Assembly: GCA_963716115.1 (NCBI GenBank)
Contig: CAVQSZ010000033.1
Location: 186,001-250,000, forward strand
Origin: AP-15 sp963716115
Lineage (GTDB): Bacteria; Pseudomonadota; Alphaproteobacteria; ATCC43930; CGMCC-115725
Direction: 5' to 3'
DNA length: 64,000 nucleotides
Below, piece by piece: positions 18,394 through 27,269 of this stretch. Numbering within the stretch: the first letter of the stretch is position 1; every line of letters begins with the position of its first letter. Below the pieces are notes generated by a model. That model had not been told where the DNA came from. It worked only from the letters and a program-made list of their open reading frames with translations, and did no database searches. A program made the position numbers and the translations under genes.

Positions 18394-19221
18394 ATGATGA
18401 GCTTTGCGCGTGTTGCCGTCCTGCTCGCGATCGCCGCGCCGTTTTTTGCCGACCCGAGCACGTACGCCGCTCCCGGGGACGAGCCGGACCGCGTCGCCCT
18501 GCGAATTGAGGTTTATGGCTTTGCCGGCTTCCATGTCTTGACCAACCGCACCACGGTCGACGTATCGGCGGGCCGTTATGCGATCGCCATGGATCTCGAC
18601 ACCCGCGGCATCGCCAGCGTGCTTATCGACCTGAGCAGCCACTCCGAAGCGCGCGGCCGGCTCATCGGAGACGCGGTCGTTCCCGAGGCTTACCGCAGCG
18701 AAGTGCGCCGCAACGGTGTCGATCGTCAATACCGGATCGACTACCGAGCGGACGGTCCGGCCGCGAGCAGATGGGCGCCGCCCGCAGCCGGCTGGGAGAG
18801 CCCGATCCCGCCCGCCGAGCTGCGCGGCACGGTCGATCAGCTGAGCGCGTATTTCATCATCGAACGCCGCCTCGCCCAGACCGGCAGCTGCAGGCTCAGC
18901 GTGCCCGTGTTCGACGGCCACGATCGATACAATCTCCGCTTCACCGATGCCGAGCCGGAAACCCTGACGGCCCTCGGCCCGCATGATTTCGCCGGCCGCG
19001 CCTATGTGTGCGGCGTCACGCGCCAGGATATCGCCGGCTACCCGGGCGATCAGGATCAATCCGAAGGGACCTACCGCAAGGGAAAGGTGTGGTACGCCCG
19101 CCTCGTCCCCGGCAGCCAGATGGTTCCGGTGCGCATGGAATTCGATACCGAATACGGCGTCGTGACGGGCTATCTCGCCGAGCTTCACGGTCGGGGCGTC
19201 AACCTTCGCTTCATCGAGTGA
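18394..19221 (+). CDS. secreted DUF3108-like protein
   Basis: Protein of 275 residues from ATG 18394 with a signal peptide (MMSFARVAVLLAIAAPFFA, cleavage near TYA-APG). The mature part is a beta-rich periplasmic domain like DUF3108: IEVYGFAGFHVLTNRTTVDV near its start, and at the end YARLVPGSQMVPVRMEFDTEYGVVTGYLAEL. Longer in-frame starts (18313) would hide the signal peptide inside the chain. It lies divergent from the exporter operon with about 180 bp between. It may act on envelope lipid or polymer export, but this is inference from position only. Confidence 0.75.
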   Translation: MMSFARVAVLLAIAAPFFADPSTYAAPGDEPDRVALRIEVYGFAGFHVLTNRTTVDVSAGRYAIAMDLDTRGIASVLIDLSSHSEARGRLIGDAVVPEAYRSEVRRNGVDRQYRIDYRADGPAASRWAPPAAGWESPIPPAELRGTVDQLSAYFIIERRLAQTGSCRLSVPVFDGHDRYNLRFTDAEPETLTALGPHDFAGRAYVCGVTRQDIAGYPGDQDQSEGTYRKGKVWYARLVPGSQMVPVRMEFDTEYGVVTGYLAELHGRGVNLRFIE

Positions 19222-19309
19222 GGAAGGCGCCGGAGGGGAAGGGGTAGGGGCGGCGGCAGTCGCGATCGGACCGGGAATGAGCCGGTTGGATCCTTGCCCG
19301 GTTGGAGCC

Positions 19310-20857
19310 TTACAGTGTCGTGCCCATCCTGGTTTCCTCGACAAAGCGCTCGGTCGCCGCATCGGTGGCGCGCCCCTTGCGACCGCGCGGCGGGTGGATG
19401 TAAAGCTCGGCCCTGGCCGGTGCGCGTTCTTCGGCGTGCGGCGTGGGCAACGGGATCTGGTAGGCGACCGGCCGAGCGTGGTCGGCGAGCAGATATTCCG
19501 GCCGGAACACCCGTTCGAGGTTGAACAGGCTGCCGAGGAAATTGGTTTGGCCGCGCGCCAGGTGGCCGGCGATCGTCCCCGCCGTCTTGATGAGCCGCCG
19601 CCACCCCATATGCTTGCGGTATAAGGCTTGCTGAGTCGTCACCAGCTCCTGGTAGAACTCGGCGAGCGGCAGCCGGGTCGGCAATACCGCGTGCTGGATG
19701 TCGTAGAGCCGATAGTCGCGGCTCGCCACCCGCCCGCCCTCGGAAATCCAGCTCTCCGTTCCGGGATAGGGCGTGTTGACGCTGATATTGACCACTTCGG
19801 GCAGTTCGAGCGCCCATTCGCGCAGGATCCGGAAGCGCTCATGGTCCCAGTCGGGATCGGCGATCAAATTGACCAGAATGTAGATCCCGAGCGAGCGGGC
19901 GAATTCGAGCGCCTCGAAATTGCGGCCGAGCGAGATGCGTTTGCGGAATTTCTGCAGCCCCTCCTCGTCGATCGCCTCGATGCCGATGAACATATATTCG
20001 AGGCCGAGCTTCTTCCAGAAGCGAAACACCTCCTTGTTGCGCAGCAGCACGTCGCCGCGGGTTTCGAGGTAATATTGCTTTTTGATGCCGGCGCGGGCGA
20101 TCGCCTCGCCGATCGCCATCCCGTGCCGTTCCTGGAGGAACGCCACGTCGTCGACGATGAAAACCCCGGGCTCGCGGATCGAGCGCAGATCCTCGACCGC
20201 CCGCTCCGGGCTGATCAGCCGATAGCTTCGGCCATAAAAGGTCCAGGCGCTGCAGAACGAGCAATCCCACGGGCAGCCGCGCGAAAACTCGATCGTGGCG
20301 CAGGGATCGAGCGTGCCGAGAAAATATTTGCGTCGGTGGCGCAACAGATCGCGCGCCGGCATCAAATCGTCGAGCGAGTGAACAAAGCCGGGCGGCGGGC
20401 CCTCGCCGGCGGCGGTCACCGCGCCCGGAACCGTCACCGGGTCATGGCCGGCCTCGATCGCCGCCAGCAGCAGCGGCATCGCCGCTTCGCCCTCGCCCTT
20501 CAGCACGCAGTCGATAGCGCCCGCTCCGTGCTCGATCAAGGCGCCGGCGATAAAGGATGCGCTGTGCCCGCCGACGCAGATGAAGGACGCCGGAAAGCGC
20601 GATTTCGTCGCCTTGGCGAGGTCGACGATCTCGGGGACGTTGGCGAGGTAGTTGCAAGAGAACGCGACGACATCGGGCCGCCAGCGGTCGAGCAGGCGGA
20701 AATAGGCGCGGTGGTCCTCGACCTGCAAATCGATCAGCTCGACCGGATGCCCCGCCCGTCGCGCCGCCTGGGCGACGAGCTCGAGGCCGATCGGCTCGAG
20801 CCGCAGGAAGATCTTGGAATAATGGAGCGCGCTGGGATTAACGCCGAGAAGCCGCAC
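19310..20857 (-). CDS. hpnR: B12-binding radical SAM protein, probable hopanoid C-3 methylase
   Basis: Protein of 515 residues. The N-terminal cobalamin-binding domain (about 1-150) includes IFLRLEPIGLELVAQAARRAG and CVGGHSASF. The radical SAM core (about 185-400) has the cluster motif C195-x3-C199-x2-C202 in SRGCPWDCSFCSAW. FIGIEAIDEEGLQKFRKR lies in the barrel and a C-terminal domain follows. Overall layout and the stretches around LANVPEIVDLAKATK resemble HpnR, which methylates C-3 of the hopanoid A ring. GTG 20857 is chosen because GAGGAGA sits 6 bp upstream; the ATG at 20896 has no such site. Another B12-radical SAM methylase remains possible. It is divergent from the DUF169 gene. Confidence 0.75.
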   Translation of the reverse strand: MRLLGVNPSALHYSKIFLRLEPIGLELVAQAARRAGHPVELIDLQVEDHRAYFRLLDRWRPDVVAFSCNYLANVPEIVDLAKATKSRFPASFICVGGHSASFIAGALIEHGAGAIDCVLKGEGEAAMPLLLAAIEAGHDPVTVPGAVTAAGEGPPPGFVHSLDDLMPARDLLRHRRKYFLGTLDPCATIEFSRGCPWDCSFCSAWTFYGRSYRLISPERAVEDLRSIREPGVFIVDDVAFLQERHGMAIGEAIARAGIKKQYYLETRGDVLLRNKEVFRFWKKLGLEYMFIGIEAIDEEGLQKFRKRISLGRNFEALEFARSLGIYILVNLIADPDWDHERFRILREWALELPEVVNISVNTPYPGTESWISEGGRVASRDYRLYDIQHAVLPTRLPLAEFYQELVTTQQALYRKHMGWRRLIKTAGTIAGHLARGQTNFLGSLFNLERVFRPEYLLADHARPVAYQIPLPTPHAEERAPARAELYIHPPRGRKGRATDAATERFVEETRMGTTL

Positions 20858-20955
20858 GGGAACTCTCCTCTCGTCATCGTGAGGCGCACGAGACAACCAA
20901 GCGCGCCGCGGCTAAAGTGTCAACCGGGCGCCGCGCCCGACCCAAGGGATGCCAC

Positions 20956-21723
20956 ATGACCACCGACTGGACCAGGCTCGTCGCCGATCTCGACCGCCTC
21001 TTGAAGCTGCGCTCGATCCCGTTCGGCATGAAGCTGTTCGAGCATCGCGCGCAGATGGAGGCGATCCCCCGCATCCGCCGCCCGAGCGCGGTCCACACCC
21101 TCGACCAGATCGTGGCGCAGGCGGCGAGGCTCGGCTGGACGGTCGGCTTGACGAGCGAGGACCTGGTCGGCGCGCAATGCCGTGCGGTGGTCGGCCTCGG
21201 CGGCGCCAAGGATGCGACGTGGCGCTCGGGCGAGCACATGGTCGGGGTCTGGTACAGCTCGCCCGAGGACGCCGGCGCGCATCAGGCGGCGATGGAATGC
21301 GTGCCCGACGGCCGCTATGAGGCGCTGGCGGTGGCGCCGCTCGCCGGCGGCAGGCTCGACCCGCCCGACATCGCCCTCTTCTACGCGACGCCGGGGGCGA
21401 TGATCTATTTCATCAACGGGCTGCAATGGGCGGGCTACAAGCGCTTCGACTGGGGGGTGGTCGGCGAGTCCGCCTGCGCCGATTCCTGGGGCCGGGCGCT
21501 GAAGACGCGCGAGCCGAGCCTGTCGATCCCGTGCTTTGCCGAGCGCCGCTACGGCGGCGTGCTCGACGACGAGATGCTGATGGCGCTGCCGCCCGACTAT
21601 CTCCAAAAGGCGATCGCCGGCATGGAGGCGCTCGCCAAGAACGGCCTGCGCTACCCATTCCCGCAATACGGCATCCAGCAGGACGTCCGCGCCGGCCTCG
21701 CCGTCAGCTACCCCGGGCGGTAG
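20956..21723 (+). CDS. DUF169 family protein
   Basis: Protein of 255 residues from ATG 20956 (MTTDWTRLVADLDRLL). The pattern LRSIPFGMKLF near residues 17-27, PPDIALFYATPGAMIYFINGLQWAGY in the middle and GGVLDDEMLMALPPDYL near the C-terminus fit DUF169, a family of unknown biochemical function. Cys residues in the centre (ESACADS, IPCFAERR) are candidate ligand or redox positions, as in other members. No signal peptide. It is divergent from the hpnR-like gene, with starts 98 bp apart, and may share its promoter region. Confidence 0.8.
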   Translation: MTTDWTRLVADLDRLLKLRSIPFGMKLFEHRAQMEAIPRIRRPSAVHTLDQIVAQAARLGWTVGLTSEDLVGAQCRAVVGLGGAKDATWRSGEHMVGVWYSSPEDAGAHQAAMECVPDGRYEALAVAPLAGGRLDPPDIALFYATPGAMIYFINGLQWAGYKRFDWGVVGESACADSWGRALKTREPSLSIPCFAERRYGGVLDDEMLMALPPDYLQKAIAGMEALAKNGLRYPFPQYGIQQDVRAGLAVSYPGR

Positions 21724-21764
21724 CATCCCAAGGGTGCGCTGGCGCAGCGCCTGAGCCGGGCTGG

Positions 21765-23828
21765 TCAGCGCGGCGCGGCGGCAAGGTTGCCGCCGTCGAC
21801 GGTGGCGAACGAGCCGGTGGTGTTGCGCGCCAGGGCCAAGGCCAGAAAGGCCTCGGCGACGTCCTCGGCGGCGACCTCGCGGCCGAGCAGGTTGCGCGCC
21901 ATGTATCGCGCCTCGGTGACGCCGTAGGCGGCGGCCCGCGTCTTGATGAAATCGGGCGTCATGATCCCGCTGCGGATGCCGTCGGCATTGACCGCGTTCG
22001 AGCGGATGCCGACGCCGCCGTATTCGAGCGCATACTGCTTCATCAGAAACAAGGTCGCGGCCTTGGGCAGCCCGTAAGGCCCGGCGTTCGGTCCCTGGCT
22101 GACCGCCTGACGCGACACGTTGAACAGCAGGCAGCCGCCGGTTTCTTGCGCCAGCATGATGCGCACGGCGTTTTGCGCCACGGACTGGTGGGCGAAGAAG
22201 TTCAATTCGAAGCTCTGTCGCAGCACCGTGTCCTCGACCTCGCCGATCTTTCCCTGCCAGGCGGCGCCGGCGTTGGAGACGACGATGTCGACACCGCCGA
22301 AATGCGTCGTGATCCGGTCGAAGGCGGCGCGGACCGAGGCGGGGTCGGTCACGTCGCAGGCAAGCCCGAGCGCGGCGCCGCCGAGCTTCTTGGCCGCCGC
22401 CTCGACCGCGGTCGCGTCGATGTCGAGCAACGCGACCTCGGCCCCGGCGCCGGCCATCGCGCGGGCGGTGGCGAGGCCGATCGCGCCGGCGCCGCCGGTG
22501 ACCGCCGCAATCTGGCCGGCGAGCGGTTTTTCCTCGCCCTTGCCGAGCTTGGCCTGCTCCAGGGACCAGTATTCGATGTCGAACAGATCGGCCTCGCCGA
22601 CCGGCGCAAACCGGCCGATGGCCTCGGCGTCGGTCGCGGTCTCGATCGTGGATAGGGCGAGGTCGGCGGCGATGCGGGCGTCACGGGCCGTCGCGCCGAG
22701 GCCGAAGAGGCCCAGCCCCGGCGCGAGGATCACCCGCGGCATCGGGTCGAGCTCGCGTTTCGGGGCCGTCTGGCGCGCATTGTGGCGGGCGAAATAGGCG
22801 TGGTAGTCGGCGACGTAGCGCTCGACCGCCGCCCGGACCGCCGCCCGGAACAGCTCGAGCCGGCCCGCTTCAGGCGCGGGCGCGATCAGCGGCTGGTTCT
22901 TGGTGCGGATCGCATGGTCGGGGGTGGCGACGCCGGCCTGGCCGTAGCGGGAAAGCTCGGCGCCGTTGACGTAGTCGAGCACCGCCGGGCTGGTGCGGAA
23001 CTCGAGCACGAAACGCTTGTAGGCGCCGGGAAGGGCGGGCGAGGGAATGGCGCAGGCGCCGCGCAGGATCGGCGCAACCTCGGAGGCGGGGGCGATCGCG
23101 GCCGGCAGCCGGGCGGCAGCGAAGACCGGTCGGTTGCGCCCGCGGGAGAGCCGCTCCTCGGCCAGGGACACCGCCTCGATCATGCGCTCGTAGGCCTCGC
23201 GCGCGCCGCCGCCGAAGGTGAAGATCCCGTGCTTCAGCAGCACCAGGCCCTCGACCGCCGGATCGGCCTCGAACGCTTCGGCTGCCGCCTTGGCCAAAAG
23301 AAAGCCCGGCATGATGTAGGGGACGAGCCCGAGCCGGCCGCCATAGAGCTCGGCGCAGCGCTCGGCCGCATCGGGCTGGTCGGCGAGGCTCAAAACCGCG
23401 GTCGAATGGGTGTGGTCGACGTATTTGTGCGGCAGGAAGGCGTGCAGCAACGTCTCGACCGACGGGTTGGGCGCGCCGGGATCGATCAGATTGGCGCGCT
23501 GCGCCCGCACCATCTCCTCGTCCGAAAGCGCCTCGCGCCGGCGCAGCCTGCGCAACGGGGCGAGGCGCACGGCGGGGAGGCCGGCGGGCTCGATCTCCGC
23601 CATGTCCCAGCCGCTGCCCTTGACGCACAAGACCTCGGCCTCCTCATCGAGGAGATCGCGCATGACGGTCTTGACCGAGGTGTTGCCGCCGCCGTGCAGG
23701 ACGAGCTTCGGGTCCCGGCCGAGCAGGCGCGAGGTATAGACGCGCAGCGCCAGGTCGCGGCCGACCCCTCGCGCGGCGTAGCGCTCGACCAGCCGCTCGG
23801 CGTCGGTGTCGGACCATTGGCTGCGCAT
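21765..23828 (-). CDS. bifunctional class II aldolase/short-chain dehydrogenase
   Basis: Protein of 687 residues. Residues about 1-400 are a class II aldolase domain with HGGGNTSVK, the metal ligands in DHTHSTAVLSL (His-x-His) and the later VLLKHGIFTFG. Residues about 430-687 are an SDR domain with TGGAGAIGLATARAM, VSNAG and the catalytic Tyr-x3-Lys in YGLPK. Proteins of this type include the rhamnulose-phosphate aldolase/lactaldehyde dehydrogenase fusions of the non-phosphorylating or phosphorylating rhamnose routes. No sugar kinase or isomerase neighbours are seen, so the substrate is open. It follows the M20 hydrolase gene on the same strand with a 20 bp gap. Confidence 0.9.
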   Translation of the reverse strand: MRSQWSDTDAERLVERYAARGVGRDLALRVYTSRLLGRDPKLVLHGGGNTSVKTVMRDLLDEEAEVLCVKGSGWDMAEIEPAGLPAVRLAPLRRLRRREALSDEEMVRAQRANLIDPGAPNPSVETLLHAFLPHKYVDHTHSTAVLSLADQPDAAERCAELYGGRLGLVPYIMPGFLLAKAAAEAFEADPAVEGLVLLKHGIFTFGGGAREAYERMIEAVSLAEERLSRGRNRPVFAAARLPAAIAPASEVAPILRGACAIPSPALPGAYKRFVLEFRTSPAVLDYVNGAELSRYGQAGVATPDHAIRTKNQPLIAPAPEAGRLELFRAAVRAAVERYVADYHAYFARHNARQTAPKRELDPMPRVILAPGLGLFGLGATARDARIAADLALSTIETATDAEAIGRFAPVGEADLFDIEYWSLEQAKLGKGEEKPLAGQIAAVTGGAGAIGLATARAMAGAGAEVALLDIDATAVEAAAKKLGGAALGLACDVTDPASVRAAFDRITTHFGGVDIVVSNAGAAWQGKIGEVEDTVLRQSFELNFFAHQSVAQNAVRIMLAQETGGCLLFNVSRQAVSQGPNAGPYGLPKAATLFLMKQYALEYGGVGIRSNAVNADGIRSGIMTPDFIKTRAAAYGVTEARYMARNLLGREVAAEDVAEAFLALALARNTTGSFATVDGGNLAAAPR

Positions 23829-23848
23829 CCTCGGCTTCTCCTGTCGCG

Positions 23849-25189
23849 CTAGGCCTCCGCCGGCGTGTAGCGCTCCTTTTTGAACAGGCCGCGCTGATAG
23901 GCGAGATAGGCCTCCTTGGTCATCGCGGGCTCGAATTTCGCGAGAATTTCCCTGGCCGGTGCGGCCTCCCCGTGGAGCAGGTCGATGGCGGTCATCGCCA
24001 GCAGCTTCGCCGGGGTCAGGTAGCCGTGCTGCGGCTCGTTGATCCGCCAGTCGGCGCCGTGCGCCTTGCCTTCGGCGGCGACGACATAGGGGTGGATCAC
24101 CGGCATCAAATGGGCGAGGTCGCCCATGTCGGTCGAGCCGGTGCGGTGGCCGCCGATCTGGAACTCGCCGGGCCCGAAGACGGTCTCGACATTGTCGCCG
24201 AAGATCCGGGCGAAGCGGCGGTCGTTGCGCTGCGGCAGATAGCCGGGGATCGTGCGGATCTCGACCTCGGCGCCCATCGCCATCGCGCCGGCGCGCAGGC
24301 AGCGGTCGACCTTCTTGTTGGCGTCGAGGATCGCCTCGAGCGAGCCGCCGCGGACAAAGGTCTCCATCGTGACCTCGGCGGGGATGACGCTGACCGCCTC
24401 GCCGCCCTTGGTGATGATCGGGTGGATGCGGATCGTGTCCTTGTCCCAGAACGTCTCGCGCTGCGCCTGGATCGCGCCCATCGCGATCATCGCCGCGCTC
24501 AAGGCGTTGACGCCGAGCTGCGGCAGGCTGCCGGCATGGGCGGCCCGGCCGACAAAGCGGATCTGCTTGACGAGCGCGCCGTTCGAGGATTCGGCGACGA
24601 CCGAGCGGGTCGACCCGGCCCCGCGGGAGCCGGTATGGATCATCATCGCCATGTCGATATCGTCGAAATGGCCCTTGGCGACGAGCTCGGGCTTGCCGAG
24701 CATGAATTCGAGCTCGCCCCGCTCGACGCGGCCGAGCCGCTCCTCGACATCGATGAACTCCTCCGCCGGCACGGCGAAGAACACGACCTCGCCGGCGAGG
24801 TGCTGGGCGACCCCGGCATCCCTGAGCCCGATCGCCGCCCCCAGCATGCCGGCGATCTGCGCGTTGTGGCCGCAGCTGTGCGCCGCCCCGGTGACCGGGT
24901 CGGCGAGCGGGTGGTCGGAGGTGCGCAGGCTGTCGAGCTCGCCGATCAAGGCGAGGCGCGGCCCCGGCGTACGGCCGCAGAGCCGGCCCTTGACCCCGGT
25001 CAAGGCGAGCCCGGTGCGCGGGCCGAGCCCCAGCGCGCTCATCCGCTCGGCGACGAGGGCCGCAGTCTTGACCTCGTTGAAGCCGGTTTCCGGGCAGCGC
25101 AGGATGGTTTCACCCAAATCGATGATTGCGTCGGCGTGGCGGTCGATCGCGGCGCAGACCGCGCGCTTCAGCTCGTCCCTGGTGGTCAT
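23849..25189 (-). CDS. M20 family amidohydrolase (AbgB-like)
   Basis: Zinc-dependent hydrolase of 446 residues from ATG 25189 (MTTRDELKRAVCAAIDRH). Catalytic-domain motifs are LIGELDSLRTSDHPLAD near 85-101, HSCGHNAQIAGMLGAA with the metal-binding His/Cys, PAEEFIDVEERLG with the catalytic Glu, and the dimerisation domain FVGRAAHAGSLPQLGVNAL. This is the M20D group, including aminoacylase and p-aminobenzoyl-glutamate hydrolase subunits. Immediate co-orientation with the aldolase/SDR gene suggests one transcript. The frame stays open upstream to 25369, but that part is arginine-rich and not family-like. Confidence 0.9.
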   Translation of the reverse strand: MTTRDELKRAVCAAIDRHADAIIDLGETILRCPETGFNEVKTAALVAERMSALGLGPRTGLALTGVKGRLCGRTPGPRLALIGELDSLRTSDHPLADPVTGAAHSCGHNAQIAGMLGAAIGLRDAGVAQHLAGEVVFFAVPAEEFIDVEERLGRVERGELEFMLGKPELVAKGHFDDIDMAMMIHTGSRGAGSTRSVVAESSNGALVKQIRFVGRAAHAGSLPQLGVNALSAAMIAMGAIQAQRETFWDKDTIRIHPIITKGGEAVSVIPAEVTMETFVRGGSLEAILDANKKVDRCLRAGAMAMGAEVEIRTIPGYLPQRNDRRFARIFGDNVETVFGPGEFQIGGHRTGSTDMGDLAHLMPVIHPYVVAAEGKAHGADWRINEPQHGYLTPAKLLAMTAIDLLHGEAAPAREILAKFEPAMTKEAYLAYQRGLFKKERYTPAEA

Positions 25190-25637
25190 CGGCCGATATG
25201 CTCCTTCACCAAATCGAGCGTGCGCGGCAGCCCCGTCGGCGTTCCGCGGTTGATCGCGCGCGCCCGCCGTCGAAGCCGCGCGAGTATCCGGGCAATTTCG
25301 CCGCCGCGCAACGGCCGCGCCGCGCGGCGGGGCCGGCATCCCGCCGCCAAGTCGTCCCGACGCCGTCAAGCCATCGTCCAGTCCACGTCAGAGATTCATC
25401 AATTACATATTCGATTTATCTAAAAGTCTAATCAATCTCTTCGGTGATCTTGTCCAGGATGATCGCATTAATCTTGTTTCAATATTGACACTCGGCTCAA
25501 ATTTATCTTAACACTTGATCAACCTTCGCTCTTGGGCTGTGCGCCAAGCCCCATCGCGCCGGTTCGGTTGCGCCCGTCGAGGCCGCCGCGCCGACCGCCA
25601 GACCGAGAGCGGTGGGCGTCTCGCAGGGAGTACGTCG
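25190..25637. other. intergenic region, GC-rich then abruptly AT-rich
   Basis: No convincing gene. The left part (to about 25370) is GC-rich and looks like the leader of the M20 hydrolase. From about 25385 to 25525 the sequence turns AT-rich (CATATTCGATTTATCTAAAA and similar). It then becomes GC-rich again just before the next start. The AT-rich stretch marks the left side of a compositionally distinct island and probably holds promoters. Confidence 0.6.
25485..25513 (+). promoter_or_regulatory. candidate sigma-70-like promoter
   Basis: A perfect TTGACA lies at 25485-25490, followed about 16-17 bp later by a weak T/A-rich -10 (around CTTAACA, 25507-25513). It points to the gene at 25638. The evidence is pattern only, in an AT-rich region where chance matches are common. 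Confidence 0.3.
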
Positions 25638-26384
25638 ATGGCTCTGATCTATCCCAACATCGTTCCGGAAAACAATCTGCGCCTGCCCGACGCGCTGACC
25701 ATCAAGCACGGCCCCGCCCCCCTTCTGTCGCGCTTTGTGCTCGAAGGCGACAAGGCGGTCAGAGAGGAGGGAATTCGTTTGCGCCTGCGCCACGATTTCG
25801 CTGATCTACTCTATATAAACAAACAACAAACACGTAGAGGTAACTGGTTTCGTTTGGTTAATATGTTTAATCCGGAATACAGCGACCTTTCTCCTGACAA
25901 CTCATATTGGATATCCGGTGAGGACGAGCATGGAGATATCGTAGTTACTCAGGCTGGTCGGGTGTACTATTGGCCAAACACAACGCTTGAGCAGGAGGCG
26001 TGCTCGATGTTTTATGCCGGGCACGATGAGGGCCGGAGCTGCATCGTGACCGCGAAGGATGCGAAGTCGATCTCTGGTGTCGTATTTTACGGCGGCTCCG
26101 TGTGGGTGCGGCCGGATTTTCGGGGAAGGAGACTGTCCGAGCTTCTACCAAGGCTCGGACGCGCCTATGCGCTCGCGCGCTGGCCCGTCGACTGGGGGAT
26201 CTCGTTCGTCGCGCCGATCCTCGTCGAAAAAGGAATTGCTGCAGGGTACGGCTATATGCACGCAAGCTACAGCATCGCATTTCCCGGATCGCCGTGGGGC
26301 GAGCTCGAAGTCGTGCTCGTCAGCCTGTCGGCTACGGAAGCTTACGATGATTTTAGTGACAAGGCTCGTCAGGGGCTCTGCTGA
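25638..26384 (+). CDS. GNAT-like hypothetical protein
   Basis: Protein of 248 residues from ATG 25638 with GGGAG 8 bp upstream. The stretch VWVRPDFRGRRLSELLPRLG (about 157-176) resembles the acyl-CoA-binding beta4-alpha3 loop of GNAT acetyltransferases (R-x-x-G-R/G). The remainder, including YWISGEDEHGDIVVTQAGRV, is compatible with the GNAT sheet. The first 52 codons are GC-rich, but from about 25800 codon use becomes markedly AT-richer (CTATATAAACAAACAACAAA), unlike its neighbours, which suggests mosaic or acquired DNA. Its last 240 bp overlap the convergent gene on the other strand. The function and any partner are unknown. Confidence 0.6.
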   Translation: MALIYPNIVPENNLRLPDALTIKHGPAPLLSRFVLEGDKAVREEGIRLRLRHDFADLLYINKQQTRRGNWFRLVNMFNPEYSDLSPDNSYWISGEDEHGDIVVTQAGRVYYWPNTTLEQEACSMFYAGHDEGRSCIVTAKDAKSISGVVFYGGSVWVRPDFRGRRLSELLPRLGRAYALARWPVDWGISFVAPILVEKGIAAGYGYMHASYSIAFPGSPWGELEVVLVSLSATEAYDDFSDKARQGLC

Positions 26385-27269
26385 TCCGGCGCCTGCCGGC
26401 TCGGTAGTTTCTTCCTCAGCGAACCGCTTCGACGACAGGGTGACAAAGACCTCGTCGGACGGTGTTCTCCAAGGCAGCAGCAACCGCTCGTAGCGGGTGG
26501 TGAATAATCCCGGCATCTGCGGCTGAGTGCGGATCGCTGCGCTGACGACATCATACCGTGGCTGGCCGGTGCTGGCCACGGACTTGTAGAACTCAGCCAC
26601 CCACGACCCATATTCCTTGTCAGGCTGATTTTCGATCGCTTCCCCGATCCCATTGAACTGGTAATCTGCCTCAAGCCAATTGAAGCCGTCACCGATGAAG
26701 CGAAAGATCGGATCGGTTCGCCGCGGCGTTACTCCAACAATCATCATGCGTGATAGCAGCTGGTGCTTGATGGCGAAGGAGATGACCGTTGGATCGAAGG
26801 AACCGAACGACATTCGCCATTTCTGCGCCATCAAGCCGAGCGGATTTTCCGTATTATGAAATAGCGTTGTGTAGTCTCTCGGCTCCGCCACGAACTTCTT
26901 GTTGTGCGGCGGCGCGAACGTCGGCGCGCACAATTCCGAGAGCCGGGAGACCGCCAGCTCCGCGGAATACAAGATCTCGGACTTCCACGATGTTTCAAAG
27001 TATTTTATTCGAAACAGCTTTACCTGAGACGACAATAGCTGCTGCTGGACTGCAAGCAAAGCCGGAAGCTCTACATTTCGCGGGTGCAGCTCGATTTCGG
27101 TGATCGAGCCGTCTAGAATTTGGAATTTGACGAAACCCAGATTCTTGACCGCGAATGCGTGGGAGTCGTAGTCGGGAGCGCCATCGCCCAGCGCCGCGAG
27201 AAATTCCGCGCTGTCTTGGAGCACCCATCGCCCATCGGGCGTAACCAACATCGTAAGACGTTTCACCAC
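26145..27269 (-). CDS. hypothetical protein with PAS-like segment
   Basis: Protein of 374 residues from GTG 27269 (GAGAGG 5 bp upstream). I do not recognise a named family. The region about 165-290 (IFRFIGDGFNWLEADYQF ... RYERLLLPW...EVFVTLSSKR) has the order of a PAS-like fold as seen in small alphaproteobacterial PAS proteins; this is inference. The last 80 residues are encoded antisense to the conserved C-terminus of the GNAT-like gene and look unlike a domain, being rich in Asp and Arg. The natural end may therefore be near 26390, with the stop lost. GC content is moderately lower than in the flanks. Confidence 0.55.
   Translation of the reverse strand: MVKRLTMLVTPDGRWVLQDSAEFLAALGDGAPDYDSHAFAVKNLGFVKFQILDGSITEIELHPRNVELPALLAVQQQLLSSQVKLFRIKYFETSWKSEILYSAELAVSRLSELCAPTFAPPHNKKFVAEPRDYTTLFHNTENPLGLMAQKWRMSFGSFDPTVISFAIKHQLLSRMMIVGVTPRRTDPIFRFIGDGFNWLEADYQFNGIGEAIENQPDKEYGSWVAEFYKSVASTGQPRYDVVSAAIRTQPQMPGLFTTRYERLLLPWRTPSDEVFVTLSSKRFAEEETTEPAGAGSAEPLTSLVTKIIVSFRSRQADEHDFELAPRRSGKCDAVACVHIAVPCSNSFFDEDRRDERDPPVDGPARERIGASEPW

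Noticed and set aside
25190..25369. Extended start of the M20 hydrolase at 25369
   Set aside because: The extra 60 residues are Arg/Ala-rich with no family similarity, and ATG 25189 matches the usual start.
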